Shown here piece after piece: positions 41,412-50,834 of a DNA stretch of 64,000 bases. Positions within the stretch are counted from its first letter, which is position 1. Each line of letters starts with the position of its first letter. The DNA comes from Prevotella aff. ruminicola Tc2-24 (lineage in GTDB: Bacteria > Bacteroidota > Bacteroidia > Bacteroidales > Bacteroidaceae), in NCBI RefSeq assembly GCF_900110895.1, contig NZ_FOIQ01000003.1, positions 62,001-126,000 on the forward strand, given 5' to 3'. The notes beneath the pieces are model-generated. The model ran no database searches, was not told where the DNA came from, and saw nothing but the letters and a program-made list of their open reading frames with translations. Both the position numbers and the translations under genes were made by a program.

Positions 41412-42791
41412 TTATTTAACACCGCCACCTAAGGCCTGATACAGGTTCACCACAGACTGCATCTTGTAGAACTGATCCTGTACCTCGGAGATCTCGGCAT
41501 TAAGCAGGTTGCTCTGGGCAGAGATGACCTCGAGATAGGTGGTGTTGCTGGCCGACTCCATCAACCGCTTGGTGTCCTCGACATTCTGCTTCAGTACGGC
41601 GACACGCTTACCGTCAAGGGTAGCCTTTTCGGCATAGGAGTTGTAGCTGACGAGAGCGTTAGACACCTCGTTGCCGGCCTTCAGAATGGCGCTCTGCCAG
41701 TTGTTGAAGGCCTGCTCGTACTGGGCCTTGGCCACCTTCAGACCAGCAACGATCTGACCGTGCTGGAAGATGGGCTGCACAAGACTACCGACAGCAGAGA
41801 GAAGCCACTTGCCAGGGTTCACCAAACCGTTCTGGTTGGTGAAAGCCGCCGTACCCGTGACCGTGATGTTCGGATAGAAACGGCTACGGGCCGTCTCCAC
41901 ATCATAGAAGCACTGGGCCAGCGCCATCTCCTTGGCATGGACATCGGCACGGTTGTTAAGCATGCGAAGAGCGACACCCGTCGAGAGATCGGTGGGCAGT
42001 GTCTGACCGTCGAAACGGCCACGGCTGATGGTCTGTCCCGACTGACCGAGCAGCAGGGAGAGAGAGTTCTCCATCTCACGGACCTGACGCAACAGGTCGA
42101 CCTTCTGCGACTGCACACTGTAATAGGCGGCCTCGGCACTCTGCACAGCCGTAGAACGATAGCCGATACGACTGTCCTTCATCACCTGCATCTTCTCCCA
42201 GGTCTCCTTGGTCAACCGCTCCATATCACTGACGATCTCCACCTGACGGTCGAGCATCAGCAGCGTGTAATAGAGGTTGGCGATGCCGGAAATAAGGTTG
42301 CACTTCACCACCGTCTGGTAGTCCTTCGTGGCCACGAGCTGCATCTGTGCAGAACGCTTCACGCTGAGCAGGTTGCCGAAGAGATCGACATTCCAACTGG
42401 CACTGACAGGCAGCGTGTATGACTTCGTGGCGGCAGCACCGTCGAACGAGGTCAGCGTTCCCTGCGGAGAGAGCGCCAGCGAGGGCAGGAAGGCCAGCTT
42501 GGCAATCTTCAGCGCCTCGTTGACCATCTGCACGTTCAGCGCAGCATTCAGCAGGTCGGGATTGTTCTGCAAGCCCGTCTCGATGAGTGTCTGCAGCTGC
42601 GGGTCGGTGAAGACACTACGCCACGGCATGTTACCGAAAGACGTCGTGTCGGTCACTGCGAGCGTATCCGTCAGAGAGACGGGATCACGGACGATACCCG
42701 TCACATCCACATCAGGGCGCTCGTACTTATTATAGAGTCCGCAGCTCGACAGCAGCAGGGCTGCGGACATGTATATCATCAGTTTCTTCAT
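41412..42791 (-). CDS. outer-membrane efflux channel lipoprotein (TolC/OprM family)
   Basis: A 459-residue lipoprotein with a lipobox in LLLSSC (Cys17). It has two copies of the outer-membrane efflux domain (about 65-245 and 260-455), with long predicted helices and the motif SWNVDLFGNLLSVKRSAQ. It would form the trimeric exit duct of the RND pump. The start at 42791 lies one base after the pump gene's stop and gives the correct lipoprotein signal; an upstream ATG at 42803 is possible. Confidence 0.9.
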   Translation of the reverse strand: MKKLMIYMSAALLLSSCGLYNKYERPDVDVTGIVRDPVSLTDTLAVTDTTSFGNMPWRSVFTDPQLQTLIETGLQNNPDLLNAALNVQMVNEALKIAKLAFLPSLALSPQGTLTSFDGAAATKSYTLPVSASWNVDLFGNLLSVKRSAQMQLVATKDYQTVVKCNLISGIANLYYTLLMLDRQVEIVSDMERLTKETWEKMQVMKDSRIGYRSTAVQSAEAAYYSVQSQKVDLLRQVREMENSLSLLLGQSGQTISRGRFDGQTLPTDLSTGVALRMLNNRADVHAKEMALAQCFYDVETARSRFYPNITVTGTAAFTNQNGLVNPGKWLLSAVGSLVQPIFQHGQIVAGLKVAKAQYEQAFNNWQSAILKAGNEVSNALVSYNSYAEKATLDGKRVAVLKQNVEDTKRLMESASNTTYLEVISAQSNLLNAEISEVQDQFYKMQSVVNLYQALGGGVK

Positions 42792-42792
42792 A

Positions 42793-45700
42793 TTACTTTT
42801 CATAATCAACGGGTTTTGAATGCGCATACTGTGCCAACTCGGCAGCCACCTCAGGATTCTCCTCGTCCTCGAATTTCATCGGCGAGATCTTCTCCTGCAA
42901 TGACTGGAAGATCACGAAGAGCGTAGGTACCACGAAGATCTGGAGCAACGTACCAATGAGCATACCACCCACGGCTGCCGCACCCAGCGTCTGGTTACCA
43001 TTCTTACCAACACCCGAAGCGAACATCATCGGCAGCAGACCGATGATCATAGCCAACGAGGTCATCAGAATCGGGCGCAGACGAGCGGCAGCACCAAGCA
43101 CTGCCGACCATGAGATAGCCATACCCGTCTGACGACGCTCAAGAGCGAACTGTACGATCAGGATGGCGTTCTTGGCCAACAGTCCGATCAGCATGATCAG
43201 CGAGATCTGCATATAGATATCGTTGGCATGTCCGAAGATCATGGTGAACAGATAACAGCCCGCCAGTCCGAACGGCACAGAGAGCACCACTGCCAACGGC
43301 AGGATGTACGACTCGTACTGGGCCGAGAGGATGAGGTAGATGAAGATGAAGCAGAGCACGAAGATCAGGCCGGTGGTATTGGAAGCCTTGGCCTCCTCAC
43401 GTGTCAGACCCTGATAGTCGTATGAGTAACCTGCCGGCAGCATCTCGGCAGCAATCTCCTCAGCCGCCTTGATAGCCTCACCCGTAGAATAGCCGTCGGC
43501 CACCGTCGCCGTCACATTGATACTCGTGAACAGGTTGAAACGGTTGATGTTCGACGGACCATAGACACGCTCCAGGTTACAGAATTCCTGAACGGGTGCC
43601 ATACCCGATGGCGTGCGTACATATATATTATTAAGCGACTCCGGTGTCATGCGGGTCTCGGGCGATGCCTGCACCATCACACGGAAGAGCTTTCCGTAAG
43701 CATTGAAGTTAGAGGCATACAGTCCACCATAGTAACCCTGCAAGGTAGAGAGGATCGTCTGCGGAGAGATACCGCTCTGCTTACACTTTGCCACATCGAT
43801 ATGGATCATGTATTGCGGATAGTTGGGGTTATAAGAGGTCTGAGCCATCTGGAACTCCGGACGTTTGTTCAGTTCCGCAATGAAGTCCTTCACTACACCA
43901 TAGAACTTGTTCAGGCTACCACCGGTACGGTCCTGCATCACGATCGACACACCACTGTTGGCAGAGAAACCAGGAATCATAGGCGGTTGGAAGGCCAGGA
44001 TAGAGGCATCCTTGATATGAGCCGTCTTAATGAAGATCTGGGCGATGACACCCGTGGCGTCCGACGGATCGAGGAAGAAACGGTAAATACCGTCACCTTG
44101 CCACAGACCCGATATCTTCCACCACAAACTCTTCTGACGCTCCTTGAACGGCTTCAGCTTGATGATGAACGTAGCCTGGTCGGAACCGGAACCAGCGATG
44201 AAGTTATAACCCTGGATCTGCTCACGGCTCTGGATGGCTGGATCGGCAGCGAGGATCCTATCCACCTCGTCGATCACCTGACGCGTACGAGCCACCGACG
44301 TAGCAGGAGGCATCGTGATAGTACAGAAGAGCGTACCCGTATCCTCGGAAGGTACAAGGCCAGACTTAGCGGTGAACATCGTTGTAGCAAGTACAGCAAT
44401 ACCAACAATCACCGAGACGATGATGACCACGGGCTTGCGCACCAGTTTCTCCACGATATTCTTATACTTACCCAATGTGGTATCGAAGGCCGTATTGAAC
44501 GACTGATGGAAGCGGTCGATGCGTGACATCTTACGCTCGCGTCCCTCGGCATCGTGAGGTTTCAGGAAGATCGCACAGAGTGCCGGCGACAGCGTCAAGG
44601 CATTCAAAGCCGAGATGAAGATGGACACAGCCATGGTAACACCGAACTCACGATAGAACGTTCCAGACGTGCCACCGATGAACGATACCGGAATGAACAC
44701 CGAGGCCATCACCAGTGTGATGGAGATAATGGCGCCCGAGATCTCGTTCATGGCATCGATAGAGGCGGTGAGCGATGACTTGTAGCCCTGGTCGAGCTTG
44801 GCATGCACCGCCTCGACTACCACGATGGCATCATCGACCACAATGGCGATGGCCAACAACAAGGCCGACAACGTGAGCAGGTTGATGGAGAAACCCATCA
44901 CACTGAGGAAAAAGAACGTACCGATCAACGATACTGGTACAGCAATCAACGGAATCAGCGTCGAACGGAAGTCCTGCAGGAAGATGTACACCACGATGAA
45001 CACCAGGATCAATGTCATGAACAAGGTGAACACCACCTCTTCGATAGAAGCATATAGGAACTCTGTCACATCGTAGTTGATCTTATAGGTCATGCCCGGT
45101 GGAAAGAGTTTTGCCTGCTCCTCGAGCTCGGCCTTCACCTGCTTGGCAATCTCGTTGGCATTAGAACCAGCAATCTGCTGCACCATACCCATCACCGAGG
45201 GTTGGTTGTTGTTCTTCATCGAGACGGAATACATCTGACCGCCCAACTCGATCTTAGCCACGTCCTTCAGCTTCAAGGTGGTACCATCTGCATTGCTCTG
45301 GATAACGATATTGCCAAACTCCTCGGCGGTCTTCAGACGACCCGTGTATCGCATAGCGTACTCATAGGCCACATCAGAGCGCTCACCAAAGGTACCAGGA
45401 GCTGCCTCGACATTCTGCTCAGCCAATACGTTACTGATATCGCTTGGCATCAGGCCGTACTGTTTCATCACATCAGGCTTCAGCCAGATACGCATCGAGT
45501 AGCTCTTCAATCCAGGCGACTGAACGTCGCCCACGCCCTGGATACGCTTGATGGCTGGAATGATGTTGATATTATTGTAGTTCGTGAGAAACTCATCATC
45601 ATAGCGTCCATCCTCTGAGGTCAGCGTGAACATCATCACCTGTGAGGTCTGACGCTTCATCACGGTCACACCGATACGTGTCACTTCGGCCGGCAGCAGT

Positions 45701-46047
45701 GCCAAAGCCTGCTGTACACGGTTCTGTACGTTCACGGCACACATATCGGCATTCATGCCCTGACGGAACAGCACCTGGATGCTGGCCGAGCCCGAGGAGG
45801 CCGTCGAACTCAGATAGTCCATACCCTCCACACCATTGATGCTCTCTTCGAGCGGTACGATAACGGAGTTCTTCACCGTCTCTGCATCGGCACCAGGATA
45901 GCTGGTCATAACCACAACGGTAGGCGGTGCGATGTCCGGATACTGCTCAATAGGCAAGGTGGCCAAGCCGATGAATCCCAGCAAGACAATGACAATAGAA
46001 ATCACCGTCGACAGCACTGGGCGTTTTATAAATGTTGTAAAAGTCAT
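42793..46047 (-). CDS. RND multidrug efflux pump, HAE1 (AcrB-like)
   Basis: A 1084-residue inner-membrane proton-driven transporter. It has the two-fold repeat of one plus five membrane helices and a large periplasmic loop, and the motif RPVLSTVISIVIVLLGFIGL at the start. DDAIVVVEAVHAKL in helix 4 carries the proton-relay aspartates, and LRPILMTSLAMIIGLLPM lies near the end. Length and order match AcrB. Likely substrates are drugs, bile acids or detergents; specificity cannot be read. Second gene of the efflux operon. Confidence 0.94.
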   Translation of the reverse strand: MTFTTFIKRPVLSTVISIVIVLLGFIGLATLPIEQYPDIAPPTVVVMTSYPGADAETVKNSVIVPLEESINGVEGMDYLSSTASSGSASIQVLFRQGMNADMCAVNVQNRVQQALALLPAEVTRIGVTVMKRQTSQVMMFTLTSEDGRYDDEFLTNYNNINIIPAIKRIQGVGDVQSPGLKSYSMRIWLKPDVMKQYGLMPSDISNVLAEQNVEAAPGTFGERSDVAYEYAMRYTGRLKTAEEFGNIVIQSNADGTTLKLKDVAKIELGGQMYSVSMKNNNQPSVMGMVQQIAGSNANEIAKQVKAELEEQAKLFPPGMTYKINYDVTEFLYASIEEVVFTLFMTLILVFIVVYIFLQDFRSTLIPLIAVPVSLIGTFFFLSVMGFSINLLTLSALLLAIAIVVDDAIVVVEAVHAKLDQGYKSSLTASIDAMNEISGAIISITLVMASVFIPVSFIGGTSGTFYREFGVTMAVSIFISALNALTLSPALCAIFLKPHDAEGRERKMSRIDRFHQSFNTAFDTTLGKYKNIVEKLVRKPVVIIVSVIVGIAVLATTMFTAKSGLVPSEDTGTLFCTITMPPATSVARTRQVIDEVDRILAADPAIQSREQIQGYNFIAGSGSDQATFIIKLKPFKERQKSLWWKISGLWQGDGIYRFFLDPSDATGVIAQIFIKTAHIKDASILAFQPPMIPGFSANSGVSIVMQDRTGGSLNKFYGVVKDFIAELNKRPEFQMAQTSYNPNYPQYMIHIDVAKCKQSGISPQTILSTLQGYYGGLYASNFNAYGKLFRVMVQASPETRMTPESLNNIYVRTPSGMAPVQEFCNLERVYGPSNINRFNLFTSINVTATVADGYSTGEAIKAAEEIAAEMLPAGYSYDYQGLTREEAKASNTTGLIFVLCFIFIYLILSAQYESYILPLAVVLSVPFGLAGCYLFTMIFGHANDIYMQISLIMLIGLLAKNAILIVQFALERRQTGMAISWSAVLGAAARLRPILMTSLAMIIGLLPMMFASGVGKNGNQTLGAAAVGGMLIGTLLQIFVVPTLFVIFQSLQEKISPMKFEDEENPEVAAELAQYAHSKPVDYEK

Positions 46048-46064
46048 ACTTGCTTGTTTTTGGG

Positions 46065-46090
46065 GTCAAGGAGTCGGGAGTCAAGAGACG
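46065..46090 (-). repeat. G/A-rich repeat in the pump-adaptor spacer
   Basis: GTCAAGGAGTCGGGAGTCAA and flanks, the same family as at 29298, 34551 and 39143. Here it fills the 58-base gap between the adaptor and pump genes. Confidence 0.55.
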
Positions 46091-46105
46091 CCCCGATACC
46101 TTTTG

Positions 46106-47281
46106 TTATTTTTTCATGGCAGAAACAATATCACCGGCAGACATAGCCTTAGCCTGCTCGTCGATCTTCTGCTGATAACGCTCCGGCGTGATGGGCACAA
46201 TCTCCATACCATCGGTCAACTTCGTGATACCGTTGGAGACATACTTATCGCCAGTCTTCAAACCGTCGATGACGATGTAGTTATTACCATCGTTCTGCGG
46301 ATCGACCATAATCTCGGTGTACTTCACCTTGTTGTCCTTGCCAAGGGTGTAGACGAACTTCTTGTTCTGTACCTCGGAGACACAACTCTGCGGGATGACG
46401 ATAGCGTCGTTGTTCAAGCGCGGGATAACGATAGAACCAGAGGCACCACTCTTCAGCAGTCTCTCGGGGTTGGTGAACACGGCAATCATCTGGATCGTAC
46501 CCGTTCCTGGATCGATCACGCCACTCATTTTGGTTACCTTACCTGTATGTCCATAGATGGTCCCGTCGGCCAACTGAAGCTGTACCTCAGGCATAGCCTG
46601 TACGGCACCATTCAGACCGCCTTCCGATTTACCCATCGCCAACACATCCTTCTCGTTCATGGAGAAGTAGACCTCCATGGAACTAATATTTGAGACGGTG
46701 GTCAACGTGTTAGCTGCACTCACCAAGGTACCCACCTTGAAGGGAAGCATACCGACGACACCTGCTGCAGGACTCTTTACATAACAATAGCTCAGCATTT
46801 CCTTGGCAGAGGCAAGGGCTGCCTGAGCCTGTGCCAGACCGGCCTTCGCACTTTCGTATTGGTTGGTTGCCGACTGGAGTTCAAAATCACCGATGACCTT
46901 ATTCTCATACAAGTTCTTGGAGTTCTCATAGCTCAACTTAGCCGTATTACATGAAGCCTGAGCCGTATTCACCGCAGCCTGGGCCTGACGCACCTGAGCC
47001 TGATAGGTCACATTGTCGAGTACAAACAGAATCTGACCAGCACTGACCGTCTGACCTTCCTTCACATGAATCTGAGTAATAAAGCCCTGTACCTTCGGAT
47101 GGATCTCCACATCCTGCACTCCCTTGATGGTTGCAGGGTAAGTAGACTGCATCGTCGTGTTCGACGTTCCGACAGTCACCACAGGATACTCATTGTCGCC
47201 AAAGCTTGCACGACCGCCACCACCACACGAAGAAGCCAGCAGTGCTACGGCTGCAAACAAACAGAATTTGTTCTTTTTCAT
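46106..47281 (-). CDS. RND efflux periplasmic adaptor (AcrA-like) lipoprotein
   Basis: A 391-residue membrane fusion protein with a lipobox in LLASSC (about Cys19). A lipoyl-like half (GFITQIHVKEGQTVSAGQIL), a helical hairpin (about 95-165), the second lipoyl half (CYVKSPAAGVVGMLPFKVG), a beta-barrel and a membrane-proximal domain follow in the usual order. It joins the pump to the outer-membrane channel. First gene of the operon; a palindromic operator-like site sits over its promoter. Confidence 0.93.
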   Translation of the reverse strand: MKKNKFCLFAAVALLASSCGGGGRASFGDNEYPVVTVGTSNTTMQSTYPATIKGVQDVEIHPKVQGFITQIHVKEGQTVSAGQILFVLDNVTYQAQVRQAQAAVNTAQASCNTAKLSYENSKNLYENKVIGDFELQSATNQYESAKAGLAQAQAALASAKEMLSYCYVKSPAAGVVGMLPFKVGTLVSAANTLTTVSNISSMEVYFSMNEKDVLAMGKSEGGLNGAVQAMPEVQLQLADGTIYGHTGKVTKMSGVIDPGTGTIQMIAVFTNPERLLKSGASGSIVIPRLNNDAIVIPQSCVSEVQNKKFVYTLGKDNKVKYTEIMVDPQNDGNNYIVIDGLKTGDKYVSNGITKLTDGMEIVPITPERYQQKIDEQAKAMSAGDIVSAMKK

Positions 47282-47361
47282 ACTTATTTTAAACTAGTTT
47301 ATCTTTTCCAAAACGGTTCAAATAACGAAAACTAAAATATATGCTTTCAGTTTTCGAGTTG

Positions 47362-47369
47362 CAAAGATA
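47362..47369 (-). promoter_or_regulatory. RND operon -7 box
   Basis: TATCTTTG on the minus strand, 81 bases before the adaptor ATG. The -33 position is occupied by the palindrome at 47376-47393. Confidence 0.6.
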
Positions 47370-47375
47370 CGAAAA

Positions 47376-47393
47376 ATATATCTTTAGATATAT
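47376..47393. promoter_or_regulatory. palindromic operator-like site at the RND promoter
   Basis: ATATATCT and AGATATAT flank a TT centre, perfect arms, lying exactly across the spacer and -33 region. A dimeric repressor such as a TetR-type protein would block the promoter here. No regulator gene is adjacent. Confidence 0.55.
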
Positions 47394-47428
47394 CTCCGTA
47401 CTAGAATTTTAACAAAGTTTATTGGCTG

Positions 47429-48529
47429 TTATAGTTTTATATAAATCTTCTTCCGATACAGCACATAGCCAAGCAAGAAGTTCAACAGAACGAAACAGAC
47501 CGCGTAAGTCAGCGAAGCCCACTTCAAGGGAGGGATGATGGCATGAATAGCCCCATAAACCATTCCCAATAAGCCTATCTGTTTCAGGACAATGGCCAAC
47601 AGCTCTGCCGATATATAAAGGGCCAGTGCATTCACACCAAAAACATGAAAAGGCATGAGCCATGAGGAAGGAATTACAGGTCGTTTTCCATCATCATTCA
47701 TGTCAATAATATTCATCAATAGAGCCTGAAGCAGAGCAGCCAGACCACAGGTCACCATCACATAGCTGGGACTCCATATCCGTTTGTTCAGCGGAAGACC
47801 ATACGACAGCAGGTAACCACCTATCACCAAGACGGTTCCAACCACAAAGAGAGCGATAACCTTCTGGGCGACCGTCTCACGAGTCTTGATAAGTCGGCCA
47901 CAATAGAAGCCGATCAAGACATGTGCCACGGCCGATATCGTACCCAGAAGACCTTCCGGATCGACCGGGCTCTTATGATAGATATGTTGATAGCCGAACA
48001 CCTTCAGGTCGGCCTGCGCCAGAATATTGACGTCGGCATCGTAGGCATAGCCGTTGCCCAGGATAAGGATCAGCGAGTAGACGACCAACAGGAGGGCGGC
48101 GACAGAGAGGATATGACGATGATTCCCGAAAAGGGCGAACAACGATACGATGCCATAGCAAAGGGCTATACGCTGCATAACGGCCCAGACACGCAGATGA
48201 CCGAAACACAGAAGATCGCCTTCAACAGCATGATCGAACCAGTTGATGAAAAGACCGATGGCAAAAAGCAGCACCGTACGTTTCACAATACGTCGTACCA
48301 CAGGAGCCGAGGGCTGAAAGGCCGACTTCGACAGGGAGAGATAGCACGATACACCCATGATGAACAGGAAGAAGGGGAACACCAGATCACAAGGCGTCAG
48401 ACCATTCCACTTCGAGTGCTGAAGCATCTCGAACGACTCGTCCCAGCCATTGTTGACCAAGATCATTCCTGCTACGGTCAAACCGCGTAATATATCAAGA
48501 CTTAATAAACGCTGACTTTGTACTGCCAT
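47429..48529 (-). CDS. HGSNAT-like membrane acetyltransferase
   Basis: A 366-residue membrane protein with about ten hydrophobic segments. It opens with RLLSLDILRGLTVAGMILVN, and the next motifs are DLVFPFFLFIMGVSCYLS and HLRVWAVMQRIALCY, as in bacterial homologues of human heparan-alpha-glucosaminide N-acetyltransferase (also labelled DUF5009). The human enzyme acetylates terminal glucosamine across the lysosomal membrane. Here it is next to an alpha-N-acetylglucosaminidase gene (47 bases), whose substrate its product would be. Third in the cca operon or a separate transcript. Confidence 0.8.
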   Translation of the reverse strand: MAVQSQRLLSLDILRGLTVAGMILVNNGWDESFEMLQHSKWNGLTPCDLVFPFFLFIMGVSCYLSLSKSAFQPSAPVVRRIVKRTVLLFAIGLFINWFDHAVEGDLLCFGHLRVWAVMQRIALCYGIVSLFALFGNHRHILSVAALLLVVYSLILILGNGYAYDADVNILAQADLKVFGYQHIYHKSPVDPEGLLGTISAVAHVLIGFYCGRLIKTRETVAQKVIALFVVGTVLVIGGYLLSYGLPLNKRIWSPSYVMVTCGLAALLQALLMNIIDMNDDGKRPVIPSSWLMPFHVFGVNALALYISAELLAIVLKQIGLLGMVYGAIHAIIPPLKWASLTYAVCFVLLNFLLGYVLYRKKIYIKL

Positions 48530-48576
48530 TTTGAGAATGAATAATGATGAATACCTGAGAAAGAAGAAATCAGTGA

Positions 48577-50820
48577 CTATTGCGGGAGGAGCAGCTGCAT
48601 GACTTCGCGGGCGATATCGACAGGCGAGCCTTCCGCTACAGCGGAATAGGGATTATGCTGGAGGGTCCACGGCTCCTCCATCGCATAGTAATCGAGCCTC
48701 ACCTCCTGTGGCAGCGCCATCTGGAAGAGTTCCGCGGCCGTCTTGTTGGCATGAGGACCACCACCCAACAGTTCTGGCTGAGGAGCCGTCTGCGCCTGCA
48801 TCTGAGCCATCAGCGCATCGAAATAGGTCTTCCACCGGACATAGTAGAAATCCTTCAACAGTCCCTGCCACTCCTTATGGGCATAGTCGCGCAAGCCACC
48901 CGTATCAGCACAGTAACGATTTCCCCACGTCGTGATCTGCACGCGAGCATTCCACTCATAGAGCTCTTTCTCTTCGGACGTCGTGCCACAGCGACGAGCC
49001 GCCTCGGTCCAGTGGCCCAGACGGAACTCCGAGCGTGTACCCAAGAGCTTATCCTGCATCAGCAACATCTTGAGAAAGCGCTGCGCATCCTTGTCAAACC
49101 CCTGACGTGCAAAGGCCTTATAGTCGGCTATGGTATGTTGATATTGCAAACGAGCCTGATCGGCCAGTGCCTGACGCGTAATATCAACCAGATCGTATTC
49201 GAAATTATTGTTTCCACGATACTTCTCCGCCACGCTGTTCATGAGTCGTGCCGCCTCACGAGTATCAGAAGGATCGTAATAATTCTTCATCTTCGACCAT
49301 GAGGAAGCCTGGAAGTTATTGAGCGACGGACGACCGCAGAAGATACTCTCGTGAGGACCCTGTTGGTTGTTACCCGCAGGACAGTTATAGATACTCTTTG
49401 CAAGAATCATCCATGCCTGTTCGATGACGGGATCGTCTACCCCATAGCGTGCCTTCACGTAATTCTTCACCCATGTCTCCTTCGCGAACTTCTCTGGTCG
49501 CCAGGGCAGTTCACTCATCAGTTCAAACATCACGGGGTTGTTCTCCGAGCCCTCCATAGTGAAACCTATACCCTTTGGGCTTTGGACTTTGAACTTTGAA
49601 CTTTGAGTATGTTCCGTAGAATAGAAGTTGTCAAGGAGCTGATCCATACGTCCATGCAGACCGACATTCGCCCCGAAGTTCTCGAGCATACAAAAGAGCC
49701 AGTGATGCTGTTTGTATCCCTGCTCGCGCCTCCAAATGCTGGGAATGCCAAACATCGGCCGACACTCCGAGAAGAGGTCGAGCACCAGCAGGTCGCCAGC
49801 CTTCATACCATCGACCATCGCTGGGCGCGGGTTCTCCGTCCATCCCTGTATCACCCACACCGCCTTGGGGTTTACACGTTTCATGGCCGTCATCATCGCC
49901 TCACCCGCCTTGGCATAGTTGATGGAGGCATCGTCGCTACTCTCATGGAAGGGATCCATGGAGTAATAGTCGGCCTTCCCGAACAGTCGTGTCAGTTCCT
50001 CATAATATATCTTGGCAATCTCTGCAAAGCGCGGATCAGTGGGAAGCAGATTGGCTGGTCGCTGGAAGCCATTCCATAGTCCGGCATCAGCTACGTTCAG
50101 TCCCAACTTCTCCTTGGCATCATGAGGTACCATCCCACAATAGCCCGGCAGTACAGGATGCATATCGAGCTGTTTCATACGAGTCAATATCTGCTTCTGG
50201 AGCTGCTCCTGACGGGTATACCACGAAAGCGGCAGCGGACCACCCCATCCTTCGAGGTTGTTCATCTCCCACCATGCCAGGAAGGCAGGACCCGCGATGA
50301 ACGCCCCCACCTCCTGCTCCGTATATCCGAGCCTCAACAGCATATGACGCCATACACACTCCTCACCGACGATGGCCAGCGGCAGATTAACGCCATGGAG
50401 AGCTAGCCAGTCGATCTCCTGCTCCCATCGTTTCCAGTCCCAGAAGGCCATCGAATAAGAAAAGGTGCAGTAGTTGAAGGCATAACGTTGCGACAAGTCC
50501 GTTTCATGGCGCTCTCTCTGTTTCACTGCCGGCAATACGACAGGCAGTTTTGCCTGCATCTGGTTCCATGAAAGATGGATGCTTGCATAGTATTTCAGGT
50601 ACCAGTTAACGCCCGATGCAATGTTCACCCACGTGTTACCACGCACCACGACCCGTCGACCCTGCTGATCCAGCTCGAAAAAGTCTTTCTGACTCTTGAC
50701 CCGTTCAATCTTAAACTTAGCCGAGGCGCCCTTATCGATACGCTCCAGCAGGTCATCCACAGGATTGGACCACACCTGCATCGACAGCAGGATGGCCACA
50801 ATGGTTAGCAGTTTTCTCAT
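48577..50820 (-). CDS. alpha-N-acetylglucosaminidase, GH89
   Basis: A 747-residue secreted glycosidase with a signal peptide ending near QVWS. It aligns in feel with human NAGLU throughout: YAFNYCTFSYSMAFWDWKRWEQEIDWLALHGVNLPLA, ADYYSMDPFHESS, WVIQGWTENPRP, and GFTMEGSENNPVMFELMSELPW near the catalytic site. It would remove terminal alpha-linked GlcNAc from heparan-type or mucin glycans in the periplasm. A loop QSSKFKVQSPKG (about residues 405-417) comes from an in-frame repeat. It starts 14 bases after cca. Confidence 0.9.
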   Translation of the reverse strand: MRKLLTIVAILLSMQVWSNPVDDLLERIDKGASAKFKIERVKSQKDFFELDQQGRRVVVRGNTWVNIASGVNWYLKYYASIHLSWNQMQAKLPVVLPAVKQRERHETDLSQRYAFNYCTFSYSMAFWDWKRWEQEIDWLALHGVNLPLAIVGEECVWRHMLLRLGYTEQEVGAFIAGPAFLAWWEMNNLEGWGGPLPLSWYTRQEQLQKQILTRMKQLDMHPVLPGYCGMVPHDAKEKLGLNVADAGLWNGFQRPANLLPTDPRFAEIAKIYYEELTRLFGKADYYSMDPFHESSDDASINYAKAGEAMMTAMKRVNPKAVWVIQGWTENPRPAMVDGMKAGDLLVLDLFSECRPMFGIPSIWRREQGYKQHHWLFCMLENFGANVGLHGRMDQLLDNFYSTEHTQSSKFKVQSPKGIGFTMEGSENNPVMFELMSELPWRPEKFAKETWVKNYVKARYGVDDPVIEQAWMILAKSIYNCPAGNNQQGPHESIFCGRPSLNNFQASSWSKMKNYYDPSDTREAARLMNSVAEKYRGNNNFEYDLVDITRQALADQARLQYQHTIADYKAFARQGFDKDAQRFLKMLLMQDKLLGTRSEFRLGHWTEAARRCGTTSEEKELYEWNARVQITTWGNRYCADTGGLRDYAHKEWQGLLKDFYYVRWKTYFDALMAQMQAQTAPQPELLGGGPHANKTAAELFQMALPQEVRLDYYAMEEPWTLQHNPYSAVAEGSPVDIAREVMQLLLPQ
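49573..49606 (-). repeat. in-frame CTTTGAA repeat in GH89 gene
   Basis: Tandem CTTTGAA/CTTTGGG units of seven bases (plus strand CTTTGAACTTTGAACTTTGA), read on the minus strand as SKFKVQSPK. It lies just before the catalytic-region motif GFTMEGSENN. Confidence 0.75.
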
Positions 50821-50834
50821 ATATCAGTTCTTCG

